Shown: positions 1-9,986 of the stretch, one piece after another | Layout: each line of letters begins with the position of its first letter | Position numbering within the stretch: position 1 is the stretch's first letter | NCBI RefSeq assembly: GCF_004683865.2 | Contig: NZ_CP038439.1 | Location: 970,501-1,034,500, forward strand | Source: Paracoccus liaowanqingii | GTDB taxonomy: Bacteria > Pseudomonadota > Alphaproteobacteria > Rhodobacterales > Rhodobacteraceae | DNA: 64,000 nt | Reading direction: 5' to 3' | Notes under the pieces: generated by a model | Databases searched by the model: none | What the model saw: only the letters and a program-made list of their open reading frames with translations | What the model was told of the DNA's origin: nothing | Program-made: the position numbers and the translations under genes

Positions 1-1589
1 CGATCGCCTTCATGTTCATCATCGTGGGCGGGCTGGTGCGGACCGGCGCGCTGGACTGGATCGGCCAGAGGGCCGCGCGCCATGCCGGGGCGCATCCGAT
101 GCTGACGCTGGCCTCGGTCTCGATCCTGGTCTGCATCATGTCGGCCTTCGTCAACAACACGCCGCTGGTCGTGGTGATGATGCCGATCTTCATGCAGCTG
201 GCCAAGGAGATGGGCAAGTCCCCCTCCAAGCTGCTGATCCCGCTGTCCTATCTGTCGATCCTGGGCGGCACGATGACGCTGATCGGCACCTCGACCAACC
301 TGCTGGTCGACGGCGTGGCGCAGGCCTCGGGGATGGAGCATTTCACCATCTTCGAGATCACCTGGGTGGGCCTGCCCATGGCGATCGTTGGGGTGACCTA
401 TCTGCTGATCTTCGCCCCGCGCCTGCTGCCCGACCGCGATTCCATGTCGCAGCTGCTGTCGGGGCGCAGCAAGATGAAGTTCTTCACCGAGGTGGCGATC
501 CCCGAGGGCTCGGGCCTGGTGGGCCGGCGGCTGGACGACATCGACATCTTTGCCCGCGACAATGCCCGCGTGATCGACGTGCTGCGCGGCGACGCCTCGC
601 TGCGCCGCGACCTGGCCGCCGTCGCGCTGGAGGAGGGCGACCGGGTCGTGCTGCGCACGCCGATGTCCGAGGTGCTGGGCCTGCAGACCCACAAGGACCT
701 GCGCATGGTCGACAAGCTGTCCTCGGTCGAGACCTCGACGGTCGAGGTGCTGATCACGCCGGGCTGCCACATGGTCGGGCGCAGCCTGGGATCCATGCGC
801 CTGCGGCGCCGCTATGGCGTCTATGTGCTGGCGGCGCATCGCAAGAACCAGAACATCGGGCGGCAGCTGGACGATTTGGTCGTGCGCGTGGGCGACACGC
901 TGCTGCTGGAGGGGGCCCCGGCCGACATCCAGCGCCTGGCCAGCGACATGGACATGGTCGAGGTCAACGCGCCCTCGGACCGCGCCTATCGCCGCCGCCA
1001 TGCGCCCATCGTCGTGGCGGTGCTGCTGGGCGTGGTGATCCTGTCGGCCTTCGAGGTCGCGCCGATCCTGCTGCTGGCCTTCATCGGCGTGGCGGTCGTG
1101 CTGGGCACCCGCTGCATCGATGCCGACGAGGCGCTGTCCTTCGTGGACGGGCGCCTGATGGCGCTGATCTTCGCCATGCTGGCCGTGGGCGCCGGGCTGG
1201 AGAACAGCGGCGCCGTGCAGCTGGTCGTGGACCGGGTCGCCCCCTGGATGGTCACGCTGCCCCCCTGGGCGCTGGTGCTGGCCGTCTACATGCTGGCCAC
1301 CACGCTGACCGAGACGGTGACGAACAATGCGGTCGCGGTCATCGTGACGCCTGTGGCGATCAGCCTGGGCCTGACCCTGGGCGTCGATCCGCGCCCGCTG
1401 GTCGTCGCGGTGATGATGGGGGCCAGCGCCAGCTTTGCCACGCCCATCGGCTATCAGACGAACACCCTGGTCTACGGGCCGGGCGGCTATCGCTTTGCCG
1501 ACTTCATCAAGGTCGGCCTGCCCCTGAACCTGCTGATGGCGGTGGTGGCGGCGATCGTGATCCCGCTGGTCTGGCCGCTGCACGGATAG
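1..1589 (+). CDS. SLC13-family permease with RCK_C (TrkA-C) domains, 5' end outside window
   Basis: Polytopic inner-membrane transporter of the SLC13/DASS (ArsB/NhaD-like) superfamily, probably for an anion or dicarboxylate; the substrate cannot be read from sequence. The frame is open to the window edge and the first in-window ATG (12) lies inside a membrane segment, so the gene starts upstream. Order: membrane segments with an FVNNTPLVVVMMP motif and a GTSTNLLV loop, then about 150 hydrophilic residues forming two RCK_C-like domains, then a second membrane half with TNNAVAVIVTP and GYQTNTLVYGPG. The two NN(T/A)xxV and two (T/Q)TN motifs are the usual repeated SLC13 signatures. A homologue of the same architecture lies nearby on the other strand. 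Family firm, substrate unknown. Confidence 0.85.
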   Translation, partial: IAFMFIIVGGLVRTGALDWIGQRAARHAGAHPMLTLASVSILVCIMSAFVNNTPLVVVMMPIFMQLAKEMGKSPSKLLIPLSYLSILGGTMTLIGTSTNLLVDGVAQASGMEHFTIFEITWVGLPMAIVGVTYLLIFAPRLLPDRDSMSQLLSGRSKMKFFTEVAIPEGSGLVGRRLDDIDIFARDNARVIDVLRGDASLRRDLAAVALEEGDRVVLRTPMSEVLGLQTHKDLRMVDKLSSVETSTVEVLITPGCHMVGRSLGSMRLRRRYGVYVLAAHRKNQNIGRQLDDLVVRVGDTLLLEGAPADIQRLASDMDMVEVNAPSDRAYRRRHAPIVVAVLLGVVILSAFEVAPILLLAFIGVAVVLGTRCIDADEALSFVDGRLMALIFAMLAVGAGLENSGAVQLVVDRVAPWMVTLPPWALVLAVYMLATTLTETVTNNAVAVIVTPVAISLGLTLGVDPRPLVVAVMMGASASFATPIGYQTNTLVYGPGGYRFADFIKVGLPLNLLMAVVAAIVIPLVWPLHG

Positions 1590-1618
1590 TTCCATGCGTC
1601 TTGCTTGACTCAGCCGCA

Positions 1619-1635
1619 ATGCTGCCATGCAGCAT
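1619..1635. repeat. Short perfect inverted repeat downstream of the permease
   Basis: ATGCTGC, 3-base spacer, GCAGCAT. It lies 30 bases after the permease stop and before the small gene at 1717. No T-run follows, so it could be a weak terminator or an operator. Seen directly; role unknown. Confidence 0.3.
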
Positions 1636-1716
1636 CGTCGGTTGTGAAATTCGCCCCGAAGCCCGATCTAGGGTGCAGGGGAGGAAACGGCCTTTCTCGT
1701 GCAAGGAGTTTCCGCA

Positions 1717-1944
1717 ATGGCTACCATCGCTTCTGTCGACCGCCCGTCCAATGGCTTTTCGGGCGCAGCCCTGCTGGCGCCGTTCCGCGCCGTGGGACGT
1801 TTCATGATCATGCTGGCCGAAGCCAGCCCGCAGATGAAGGCGCTGAACCGCCTGAGCCAGCTGTCCGACCAGGAACTGGCGGCCAAGGGCCTGACGCGCG
1901 ACGGCGAAGTCCGTCGCATCCTGGGCGGCTCGGCCGCCCTCTAA
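1717..1944 (+). CDS. Small DUF1127-like protein
   Basis: A 75-residue protein with no signal peptide. The C-terminal 40 residues (LNRLSQLSDQELAAKGLTR followed by VRRIL) resemble the short arginine-rich DUF1127 domain (L..LSD..L...GLTR), common in alphaproteobacteria and linked in some species to RNA and phosphate metabolism. The start at 1717 is chosen over an upstream in-frame codon because AAGGAG (1703-1708) sits 8 bases before it. It stands alone with its own hairpin terminator just downstream. The family call is by pattern and moderately sure; function in this organism is unknown. Confidence 0.65.
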   Translation: MATIASVDRPSNGFSGAALLAPFRAVGRFMIMLAEASPQMKALNRLSQLSDQELAAKGLTRDGEVRRILGGSAAL

Positions 1945-1975
1945 AGACCGGACGACATCCTGTCGACCTGCTGAT

Positions 1976-1999
1976 CGCGGCCCCCTCGGGCCGCGTTTT
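1976..1999 (+). terminator. Rho-independent terminator of the DUF1127-like gene
   Basis: Stem CGCGGCCC / GGGCCGCG (8 bp) with a CCTC loop, followed by TTTT at 1996-1999. It sits 31 bases past the stop of the small gene and between two convergent genes. Confidence 0.7.
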
Positions 2000-2018
2000 G
2001 CATGTCGGGGGGTCTGCG

Positions 2019-3800
2019 TCACAGCGGCCAGACGATCAGCAGCAGCGGCACGGCCACGACCATCACGATGATCTCCAGCGGCAGGCCCATGCGCCAGTAG
2101 TCGCCGAAGCGGTAGTTGCCCGGGCCCAGGATCAGCGTGTTGTTCTGGTGCCCGATGGGCGTCAGGAACGCGCAGGAGGCCGCGACCGCCACCCCCATCA
2201 GGAAGGCGTCGGGCTGCACCTGCAGCTGTTCGGCCAGCCGGATGCTGACGGGGGCCGCGATGATCGTGGTCGCGTTGTTGTTCAGCACGTCCGACAGGAA
2301 CATCGTGCCCCCCATCAGCAGGACCAGCGCGACCCAGGCCGGATAGCCTTGGGTCAGCTGCGCCAGCCCCCCGGCGATCAGGGCCGAGCCGCCGGTCTGG
2401 TCCAGCGCCAGTCCAAGCGGGATCATCGAGCCCAGCAGCACGATCACCGGCCAGTCGACATGATCGTAGAGCTCGTTCACCGACAGCACCCCGAACAGCA
2501 CATAGGCCACGATGACACAGCCGAGCGCGATGGGCATCGTCGTCAGCTCGAAGGTGGCGGCCAGCACGGCCAGCGCGAACAGCCCCACCGCCGCGCGCAT
2601 GTGGCGCTCGCGCTGCACGGGCAGGCTGCCCCCGTCCAGGCGCAGCAGGCCGGTCGCGGCCAGCATGTCGGCCATGCGGCTTTCCGGGACCAGCACCAGA
2701 AGCATGTCGCCCGCGCGCAGCTCCTGCCGGGCCAACCCGCGCCGCAGGGCCACGCCGTCGCGCCGCAGCCCGATCAGCACGCTGTCATGCCGGTTGGCCA
2801 GCCCGAAGCTCTGCGCCGAGCGGCCCGCGATCTCGGCCGCGACCGACACCAGGCATTCGATCAGCTGCTGGCCCTCGGCATCCTTGCGGGCGCGGGGCTC
2901 CTGCCGCCCGTCGGGAAAGGCCAGGTTCGAGGTCGATCGGAACTCGTCCAGGCTGCCGGGCGTGCTGCGCAGGATCAGGATGTCGCCGTCCGCCAAGGCC
3001 TGATCGTCCAGCGGGCCCGCCACCTCCTGCCCGTGGCGGATCAGGCCGGTGATGCGCACGCCCGCGCCCGCCGCCTCGGCCCGGGCCTCGCGGATGGTGC
3101 GCGAGGCGGTCAGGCTGGCCTCGGTCAGCACGAGGCTGGCGACATAGCGGCGCTGTCGGCTGTCGGCATCGGTGCCGGCCTCGCTTTCGTCGGGGCGGGG
3201 GATCAGCCGCCAGCCGATCAGGGCGATGAAGGCCAGGCCCGCCAGCGCCACGGCGCCGCCCACTGGCAGGAAGTCGAACATGCGGTAGGGCTCGCCCAGC
3301 ACGTCGGCGCGAAAGCCCGAGACGATCAGGTTGGGCGGCGTGCCGATCAGCGTCAGCATGCCGCCGAGGATCGTGGCGAAGGCCAGCGGCATCAGCGTCA
3401 GCCCCGCCGCACGGCCCAGCTTGCGCCCGGTCTGAAGGTCGACCGGCATCAGCATGGCCAGTGCGGCGATGTTGTTCATGAAGCCCGACAGCAGCGCGCC
3501 CACGCCCCCGAACAGCAGGATGTGCCCGGTGGTGCCCCGGTCGCGCCCCGACATCAGCCGCGCCAGCCGCGCCACCGCGCCCGACCGCGTCAGCCCCGCC
3601 GTGGCGATCAGGACCAGCGCCACGATCAGCGTGGTCGGATTGCCGAAGCCCGAGAAGGCCTCGGTCGAGGGGACCAGCCCCAGAAGCACCGCCGCCATCA
3701 GCCCCGCGAAGGCCACGAGGTCGTAGCGCCACCGCCCCCACAGCATCAGTCCCACGATCACGCCCAGCAGGGCGAACAGCATCATCTGGTCGGTTGTCAT
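2019..3800 (-). CDS. SLC13-family permease with RCK_C domains
   Basis: A 593-residue inner-membrane transporter of the SLC13 superfamily with the same plan as the truncated gene at the window start. N-terminal membrane helices carry FMNNIAALAMLMP and GTPPNLIV. Two central RCK_C/TrkA-C-like regulatory domains follow (roughly residues 190-380). The C-terminal membrane half ends with VLNNNATTII and GHQNNTLILGPG. Homologues are often annotated as sodium/sulfate or citrate transporters, but substrate is not inferable. The start at 3800 follows GAAGGG with a 5-base spacer; a longer in-frame extension upstream has no ribosome site and looks non-coding. Confidence 0.83.
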   Translation of the reverse strand: MTTDQMMLFALLGVIVGLMLWGRWRYDLVAFAGLMAAVLLGLVPSTEAFSGFGNPTTLIVALVLIATAGLTRSGAVARLARLMSGRDRGTTGHILLFGGVGALLSGFMNNIAALAMLMPVDLQTGRKLGRAAGLTLMPLAFATILGGMLTLIGTPPNLIVSGFRADVLGEPYRMFDFLPVGGAVALAGLAFIALIGWRLIPRPDESEAGTDADSRQRRYVASLVLTEASLTASRTIREARAEAAGAGVRITGLIRHGQEVAGPLDDQALADGDILILRSTPGSLDEFRSTSNLAFPDGRQEPRARKDAEGQQLIECLVSVAAEIAGRSAQSFGLANRHDSVLIGLRRDGVALRRGLARQELRAGDMLLVLVPESRMADMLAATGLLRLDGGSLPVQRERHMRAAVGLFALAVLAATFELTTMPIALGCVIVAYVLFGVLSVNELYDHVDWPVIVLLGSMIPLGLALDQTGGSALIAGGLAQLTQGYPAWVALVLLMGGTMFLSDVLNNNATTIIAAPVSIRLAEQLQVQPDAFLMGVAVAASCAFLTPIGHQNNTLILGPGNYRFGDYWRMGLPLEIIVMVVAVPLLLIVWPL

Positions 3801-3940
3801 CATGTCCCTTCGGTCCGAAATCGGATCCTTTGCCCCGAACGCGTGCCGGGTCTTTCCGGTTCGTCTTGCGATGAGGGGGCAGGCTGGACTAGAAGCGCCC
3901 GACATTCCTGTTTTTACCGCATGACGAAGGACGACCCGAC

Positions 3941-4684
3941 ATGGCAGGTCATTCCAAATGGGCCAACATCCAGCACCGCAAGGGCCGGCAGGACAAGCTG
4001 CGGTCCAAGCTGTTCTCGAAGCTGGCCAAAGAGATCACCGTCGCCGCCAAGATGGGCGATCCCGATCCCGAGAAGAACCCGCGCCTGCGCATGGCCGTCA
4101 AGGAGGCCAAGGTCAAATCCGTCCCCAAGGACGTGATCGATCGCGCCATCAAGAAATCGCAAGGCGGCGATGCCGAGAGCTATGACGAGATTCGCTATGA
4201 GGGTTACGGCCCCAACGGCATCGCGCTGGTGGTCGAGGCGATGACCGACAACCGCAACCGCACCGCGTCGAACGTGCGCAGCTACTTCACCAAGTCGGGC
4301 GGCGACATGGGCCAGACCGGGTCGGTCAGCTTCATGTTCGACCGGGTGGGCGAGATCGTCTATCCCGCGTCCGCGGGCGATGCCGACACGGTCATGCTGG
4401 CCGCGATCGAGGCCGGCGCCGACGACGTGGAAAGCGACGACGAGGGCCATTGGATCTATTGCGCGGACACGGCGCTGAACGAGGTCGCGGCGGCGCTGGA
4501 GGCCTCCCTGGGGGATGCCGACACCGCCAAGCTGATCTGGAAGCCGCAGGCGCCGACCGAGGTGACCGACCTGGAAACCGCGCAGAAGCTGATGCGGCTG
4601 ATCGACACGCTGGAGGATGACGACGACGTGCAGACGGTGACGGGCAACTTCGACATCTCGGAAGAGGTCGCGGCGCAGTTGTGA
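3941..4684 (+). CDS. YebC/PmpR family (TACO1-like) protein
   Basis: A 247-residue cytoplasmic protein of the YebC/TACO1 family. It opens with the diagnostic [18 protein letters not shown] motif and keeps the acidic central region (SDDEGHW) and the C-terminal [15 protein letters not shown] segment. Members were described as transcription regulators (PmpR) and more recently as translation factors that relieve ribosome stalling on proline-rich stretches. Length is normal. AAGGA lies about a dozen bases upstream. In many proteobacteria yebC lies near ruvC, but not here. It is followed by a hairpin-plus-repeat element. Confidence 0.95.
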   Translation: MAGHSKWANIQHRKGRQDKLRSKLFSKLAKEITVAAKMGDPDPEKNPRLRMAVKEAKVKSVPKDVIDRAIKKSQGGDAESYDEIRYEGYGPNGIALVVEAMTDNRNRTASNVRSYFTKSGGDMGQTGSVSFMFDRVGEIVYPASAGDADTVMLAAIEAGADDVESDDEGHWIYCADTALNEVAAALEASLGDADTAKLIWKPQAPTEVTDLETAQKLMRLIDTLEDDDDVQTVTGNFDISEEVAAQL

Positions 4685-4693
4685 GGGGGGGAA

Positions 4694-4738
4694 CCGGGGC
4701 TCTGCCCCGGACCCCGGGATATTTTTGCCAAGATGAAT
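4694..4738 (+). repeat. Intergenic repeat copy A: hairpin plus CCCGGGATATTT...GCCAAGATGAA
   Basis: CCGGGGC-TCT-GCCCCGG (4694-4710) forms a 7-bp stem, then CCCCGGGAT, ATTTTT and GCCAAGATGAA. Three more copies of the core occur at about 31.1, 48.2 and 53.0 kb, always beside a GC-rich dyad. It lies directly after yebC, and the hairpin with the T-run 11 bases later may act as its terminator. Confidence 0.75.
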
Positions 4739-4788
4739 GGGGGAGGCCGCGTCTGTGAGGGGCGCGGCTCTCGTGGGGGCTTGCGTCC

Positions 4789-5724
4789 ATGGGGAAAACC
4801 CGACAATTGCAGATGATGCAGATGGAACCTCACACGCGCCGCGATCTGGTCGGCATGGGCTGGATGCTGGTGACGGGGCTGTGCTTCGTCGGCGTCAACA
4901 CCATCGTGCGCGGGCTGGAGGGGGCGCTGCCTGCCTCGCAGGCGGCCTTCATCCGGTTCCTGTTCGGGCTGGTCTTCCTGGCCCCGGTGATCCTGGGTGC
5001 CCTGCGGGGCGGGTTTCCCCGCGATGTCTGGGGCATGTTCGCGCTGCGCGGCGCGCTGCATGTGGTGGCGGTTGTCGCGTGGTTCTATGCCATGTCGCGC
5101 ATCACCGTGGCCGAGGTGACCGCCATCGGCTTTCTCAACCCGATCATCGTGACCTTGGGCGCGGCGCTGTTTCTGGGCGAGCGGCTGGCGGCGCGGCGGA
5201 TGATCGCGGTGGGCGTCGCGCTGATGGGCGCGCTGATCGTGCTGCGCCCGGGGCTGCGCGAGCTGGATCCCGGGCATCTGTCTCAGGTCCTGGCCTCGGT
5301 CGCCTTCGGGGCGTCCTATCTGGTGGCCAAGCAGCTGTCGGGGCGGGTGCCGGCCTCGGTGGTGGTGGCGATGATGTCGCTGATGGTGGCGGTGGGGCTG
5401 GCGCCGCTGGCCATCGCGCAATGGGTGCCGCCCAGCTGGGCGCAGCTGGGCTGGCTGGGGCTGGTCGCGGTCTTCGCCACCACCGGGCATTACACGATGA
5501 CGCGGGCCTTCGCGGCCGCGCCCCTGGCGGTGACGCAGCCGGTGACCTTCCTGCAGCTGGTCTGGGCCAGCCTCGTGGGCGTGCTGGTGTTCCACGAGCC
5601 GATGGACGGATGGGTGCTGCTGGGCGGCGGGCTGATGATCGGGGCGATCAGCTACATCACCTGGCGCGAGGCGCGCGTCCGGGCGCGGACCATCACCCCC
5701 GCCGTGGGCGCCACCAAGGGCTGA
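4789..5724 (+). CDS. DMT-superfamily (EamA domain) transporter
   Basis: A 311-residue inner-membrane protein with about ten hydrophobic helices arranged as two EamA repeats (approximately residues 22-150 and 165-295), as in the 10-TMS drug/metabolite exporter family. The first repeat shows an ITVAEVTAIGFLNPIIV segment and the second LAVTQPVTFLQLVWA, the paired proline-containing helices typical of the family. Substrate is unknown; homologues export amino acids, nucleosides or drugs. The start is uncertain: ATG 4789 has a weak G-run, and ATGs at 4813, 4816 and 4822 are in frame. The gene stands alone. Confidence 0.85.
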   Translation: MGKTRQLQMMQMEPHTRRDLVGMGWMLVTGLCFVGVNTIVRGLEGALPASQAAFIRFLFGLVFLAPVILGALRGGFPRDVWGMFALRGALHVVAVVAWFYAMSRITVAEVTAIGFLNPIIVTLGAALFLGERLAARRMIAVGVALMGALIVLRPGLRELDPGHLSQVLASVAFGASYLVAKQLSGRVPASVVVAMMSLMVAVGLAPLAIAQWVPPSWAQLGWLGLVAVFATTGHYTMTRAFAAAPLAVTQPVTFLQLVWASLVGVLVFHEPMDGWVLLGGGLMIGAISYITWREARVRARTITPAVGATKG

Positions 5725-5786
5725 GGGCGGGGAACCGCGCCCCGCGCGCGGGTGTTCGGCCCCCACAGCCCGTCACGGAGGACATG

Positions 5787-6116
5787 ATGGCAGCGCAGGA
5801 CGACACCTGGAGCGACTGGCAGGAGCTGGTCAACATGACCCCGACCGAGCTGAAGGACTGGCTGGAGACCGAGGACAGCAAGTCCGTCGGCGATACCGGC
5901 GGCGAGGGCGAAAGCACCGGCCACAAGTCCGGCCGCCACATCCTGCGCATCAAGGACAAGAAGAAGGCCGACCTGACCGAGGACGACTGGTCGCACATGG
6001 CCAAGGTCAACGGCTATATCAAGCGCCATTTGGCGCAGGGCGGGCCCGACGAGGACAAGGAGACGAGCGACTGGCGCTTCTCCCTGATGAACTGGGGCCA
6101 TGATCCGATGAAGTGA
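5787..6116 (+). CDS. DUF3140 domain protein
   Basis: A small, acidic, lysine-rich soluble protein of 109 residues. It matches the DUF3140 layout: an N-terminal W..(L)VNMT..EL.DWL.T.(E/D)S block, a central HILRIKDKKKADLTEDDWSHM block, and a closing WRFSLMNWGHDPMK, the conserved 'W..SLMxxGHDPxK' end. The function of the family is not established. ATG 5787 has GGAGG five bases upstream; ATG 5784 is possible but leaves only two bases. The downstream gene converges on it with 15 bases between stops. Confidence 0.8.
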   Translation: MAAQDDTWSDWQELVNMTPTELKDWLETEDSKSVGDTGGEGESTGHKSGRHILRIKDKKKADLTEDDWSHMAKVNGYIKRHLAQGGPDEDKETSDWRFSLMNWGHDPMK

Positions 6117-6131
6117 CCGATGCCCCCGGCC

Positions 6132-7045
<914 letters not shown>

Positions 7046-7049
<4 letters not shown>

Positions 7050-8452
7050 GAAAGGATCTCCTGCAGGCGGAGGGTGGCGATGCGGATCACCTGGGCCTCG
7101 GCGGTGGCGCGTTCGGTCGCGGTGTCGTTGTCCCGGCGCGCCTGCATGGCCGACAGGATGCCCGCCTTGTCATGGTCGCGCACCGCGATGATGAAGGGGA
7201 AGCCGTGCTTGGCCATGTAGGCCTCGTTCAGCTGCGTGAACCCGGCGCGCTCGGCGTCGGTCAGGGCATCCAGCCCCGCGCTGGCCTGTTCGGCGCTGCT
7301 GTCCGAGGTCAGGCGCTTCGCCTGCGCCAGCTTTCCGGCCAGATCGGGATGGGCGTTCAGCACCGCCAGCCGCTCGGCCTCGGAGGCCTGCCGGAAGACC
7401 TGCGCCATGCGGGCAGCCAGGCCTTGGGCGCTGTCATGGACGGCCCCCATCTCGGCGTCCCAGACCCGTTCGGCGATGACGGGCGAATGCTCGTAGATGC
7501 TGCCGAAGCGGGCGACGAAATCGGCGCGCGCCATCTGCGAGGGGCGGGGGCGGGGCCAATAGGGGTGTTCCTCGGCCCAGTGGCGGGCGATGTCCAGGCG
7601 CGAGGCGAACCAGACCCCCTCATGTGCGCGGGCATGGTCCAGGAACCGCTGGATGGCCATGGCGCGTCCGGGCCGACCCGCCAAGCGGCAATGCAACCCG
7701 ATGGACATCATCTTGGGCGCCCCCGCCGCGCCCTCGGCGTAAAGCATGTCGAAGCTGTCGCGGAGGTAGTCGAAGAAATCGGTGCCGGTGCCGAAGCCCT
7801 GACCGCTGGAAAAGCGCATGTCGTTGGCGTCCATCGTATAGGGCACCATCAGCTGCGGCCTGTCCTTGTGGACATGCCAATAGGGCAGCTCGTCCGCGAT
7901 GGTGTCGGCCAGATAGGCGAAGCCGCCTTCCTCGCAGCCAAGCGCCACCGTGTTCATCGAGGTGCGCCCCTGATAGAAGCCATGGGGGCGCTGGCCGGTG
8001 ACCGCCGTGTGCAGGGCCACGGCCTGGGCGATGTGGTCGGCCTCGACCTCGGCGGGCACGTTGCGATAGTCGATCCATTTCAGCCCGTGGGTCGCGATCT
8101 CCCACCCGGCGGACTGCATGGCGGCGACCTGTTCGGGGCTGCGCTCCAGCGCGGTGGCCACGCCGTAGACGGTGACGGGGATGTCCTTCAGCAGCCGGTG
8201 CATCCGCCAGAAGCCCGAGCGCGCGCCGTAGTCGTAGATCGATTCCATGTTCCAGTGCCGCTGCCCGGGCCAGGGTTGCGCGCCGATGATCTCGGACAGG
8301 AACGCCTCGGAGGCGGGGTCGCCATGCTCGATGCTGTTCTCGCCGCCCTCCTCGTAATTCAGCACGATCTGGACCGCGATGCGGGCGCCGCCCGGCCAGC
8401 GGGGATCGGGGGTGGTTTCGCCATATCCTCGCAGATCGCGGCTGTAGCGCAT
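7046..8452 (-). CDS. puuE: Fused allantoinase (PuuE) and OHCU decarboxylase (UraD)
   Basis: A 468-residue bifunctional protein. Residues 1 to about 305 are the cofactor-independent PuuE allantoinase, a polysaccharide-deacetylase fold (start MRYSRDLRGYGETTPDPRWP, with SIEHGD and FYQGRTSMNT). Residues about 310-468 are 2-oxo-4-hydroxy-4-carboxy-5-ureidoimidazoline decarboxylase, with the HPDLAGK active-site motif (His368) and the NEAYMAKHGFPFI motif. The two domains act consecutively: OHCU to (S)-allantoin, then to allantoate. The start at 8452 has AAAGGGG upstream; the frame stays open further 5' but that part has no family similarity. First gene of the puuE-allE pair, divergent from the purine permease. 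Confidence 0.93.
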
Positions 8453-8680
8453 CGAAGTCCCCTTTGGGCCCAAGGTCGTGACGCTGCCAGAAAAGCGCGC
8501 AGCGCGGGCGACGGCAAGCGGGCAGACGCCGAATTCTGTATCAAGGAAACCGCAAAGATCCCACTGCTTTTCAATCGGGCATTGAAAGACTTGCGGGCGG
8601 GCGGGCATTGTCGCCCAGGCCCGCCGGGCCCAGGCTGCGCCGAAAGGCAGCCCAACAAGGCCGCTGCCAAAGGGGGGGTC

Positions 8681-9982
8681 ATGGACCGTTACTTCAAGCT
8701 GTCGGACAAGGGAACCAGCGTCAGGACCGAGGTGATCGCCGGCATCACCACTTTCCTGACGATGGCCTATATCATCTTCGTCAATCCCGACATCCTGGCC
8801 ACGACCGGCATGGACCGGGACGCGGTCTTCGTGGCCACCTGCCTGGCGGCGGCCCTGGGATCGCTGATCATGGGGCTGTGGGCCAACTGGCCCATCGGCA
8901 TGGCGCCGGGCATGGGGCTGAACGCCTTCTTCGCCTTCACGGTCGTGGGCATGATGGGCTTCACCTGGCAGCAGGCCCTGGGGGCGGTGTTCATCAGCGG
9001 CCTGATCTTCCTGTTCCTGTCGGCCACCGGCATCCGGCGCTGGCTGATCGCGGGCATCCCGTCGTCCATGCGCAGCGCCATCGCGGCGGGGATCGGGCTG
9101 TTCCTGGCGATCATCGCGCTGCAATCCTCGGGGATCGTGGTGGACAGCCCGGCCACGCTGGTGGCCTTGGGCGACCTGACGGCGACGGGGACGCTGCTGA
9201 CCATCGCGGGGTTCTTCGTCATCGTGGCGCTGGACGCGCTGAAGGTGACCGGCGCGATCCTGATCGGCATCCTGGTGACCACGCTGGCCGCCATCGCCCT
9301 AGGCGTCAGCCAGTTCGGCGGCGTGGTGTCGATGCCGCCCTCGATCGCGCCCACCTTCCTGCAGATGGACCTGATGGGCGCGCTGACCTTCGGCATCGTG
9401 CAGGTCGTGCTGGTGATGGTGCTGGTCGAGGTCTTCGACGCGACCGGCACGCTGATCGGGGTGGCCAAGCGCGCGGGCCTGCTGACCGAGGGGCCGACCC
9501 ACCAGAACCCCGCCCTGGGCCGCGCGCTGATGGCCGATTCGACGGCGATCACGGCAGGCGCGCTGCTGGGCACCTCGTCCACCACGGCCTATGTCGAAAG
9601 CGCCTCGGGCGTGCAGGCGGGGGGCCGGACCGGGCTGACGGCGGTGGTCGTGGGCGTGCTGTTCCTGGCAGCGATGTTCTTTGCGCCGCTGGCGGGCGCG
9701 GTCCCGGCCTATGCCACGGCGCCGGCGCTTCTGTATGTCGCCACGCTGATGGTGCGCGAGCTGTCCGAGGTCGATTGGGACGACGTGACCGAGGCCGCGC
9801 CCGCGGTCCTGACGGCCATCGCCATGCCCTTCACCTATTCCATCGCCAACGGGCTGGCCTTCGGCTTCATCAGCTATGCGCTGATCAAGCTGCTGACCGG
9901 CCGCGCCCGAGAGGTGCATGCCGCGACCTGGATCATCGCGGCGATGTTCGTGGCGAAATACACCTTCTTCGGCGGCCACTAG
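8681..9982 (+). CDS. NCS2 family purine permease, AzgA type
   Basis: A 433-residue inner-membrane protein with about 13-14 hydrophobic helices, of the AzgA-like hypoxanthine/guanine branch of the nucleobase-cation symporter-2 family. It starts with the characteristic RTEVIAGITTFLTMAYIIFVNP segment and carries GMAPGMGLNAFFAFTV and GTSSTTAYVESASG, which line the substrate site in this branch. Divergent from puuE-uraD with 228 bases between starts, so it probably imports guanine, hypoxanthine or adenine for the surrounding pathway. ATG 8681 follows AGGGGGGG. Xanthine specificity cannot be excluded. Confidence 0.9.
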   Translation: MDRYFKLSDKGTSVRTEVIAGITTFLTMAYIIFVNPDILATTGMDRDAVFVATCLAAALGSLIMGLWANWPIGMAPGMGLNAFFAFTVVGMMGFTWQQALGAVFISGLIFLFLSATGIRRWLIAGIPSSMRSAIAAGIGLFLAIIALQSSGIVVDSPATLVALGDLTATGTLLTIAGFFVIVALDALKVTGAILIGILVTTLAAIALGVSQFGGVVSMPPSIAPTFLQMDLMGALTFGIVQVVLVMVLVEVFDATGTLIGVAKRAGLLTEGPTHQNPALGRALMADSTAITAGALLGTSSTTAYVESASGVQAGGRTGLTAVVVGVLFLAAMFFAPLAGAVPAYATAPALLYVATLMVRELSEVDWDDVTEAAPAVLTAIAMPFTYSIANGLAFGFISYALIKLLTGRAREVHAATWIIAAMFVAKYTFFGGH

Positions 9983-9986
9983 GGGC

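Noticed and set aside
1605..4136. Very long open frame on the plus strand over the second SLC13 gene
   Set aside because: Antisense to a clear transporter; its composition (His/Gln/Arg/Pro-rich) is what a GC-rich antisense frame produces and it has no family pattern.
8453..9124. Upstream extension of the PuuE-UraD frame
   Set aside because: Antisense to the purine permease; the family N-terminus MRYSRDLRGYG and a good Shine-Dalgarno mark the real start at 8452.
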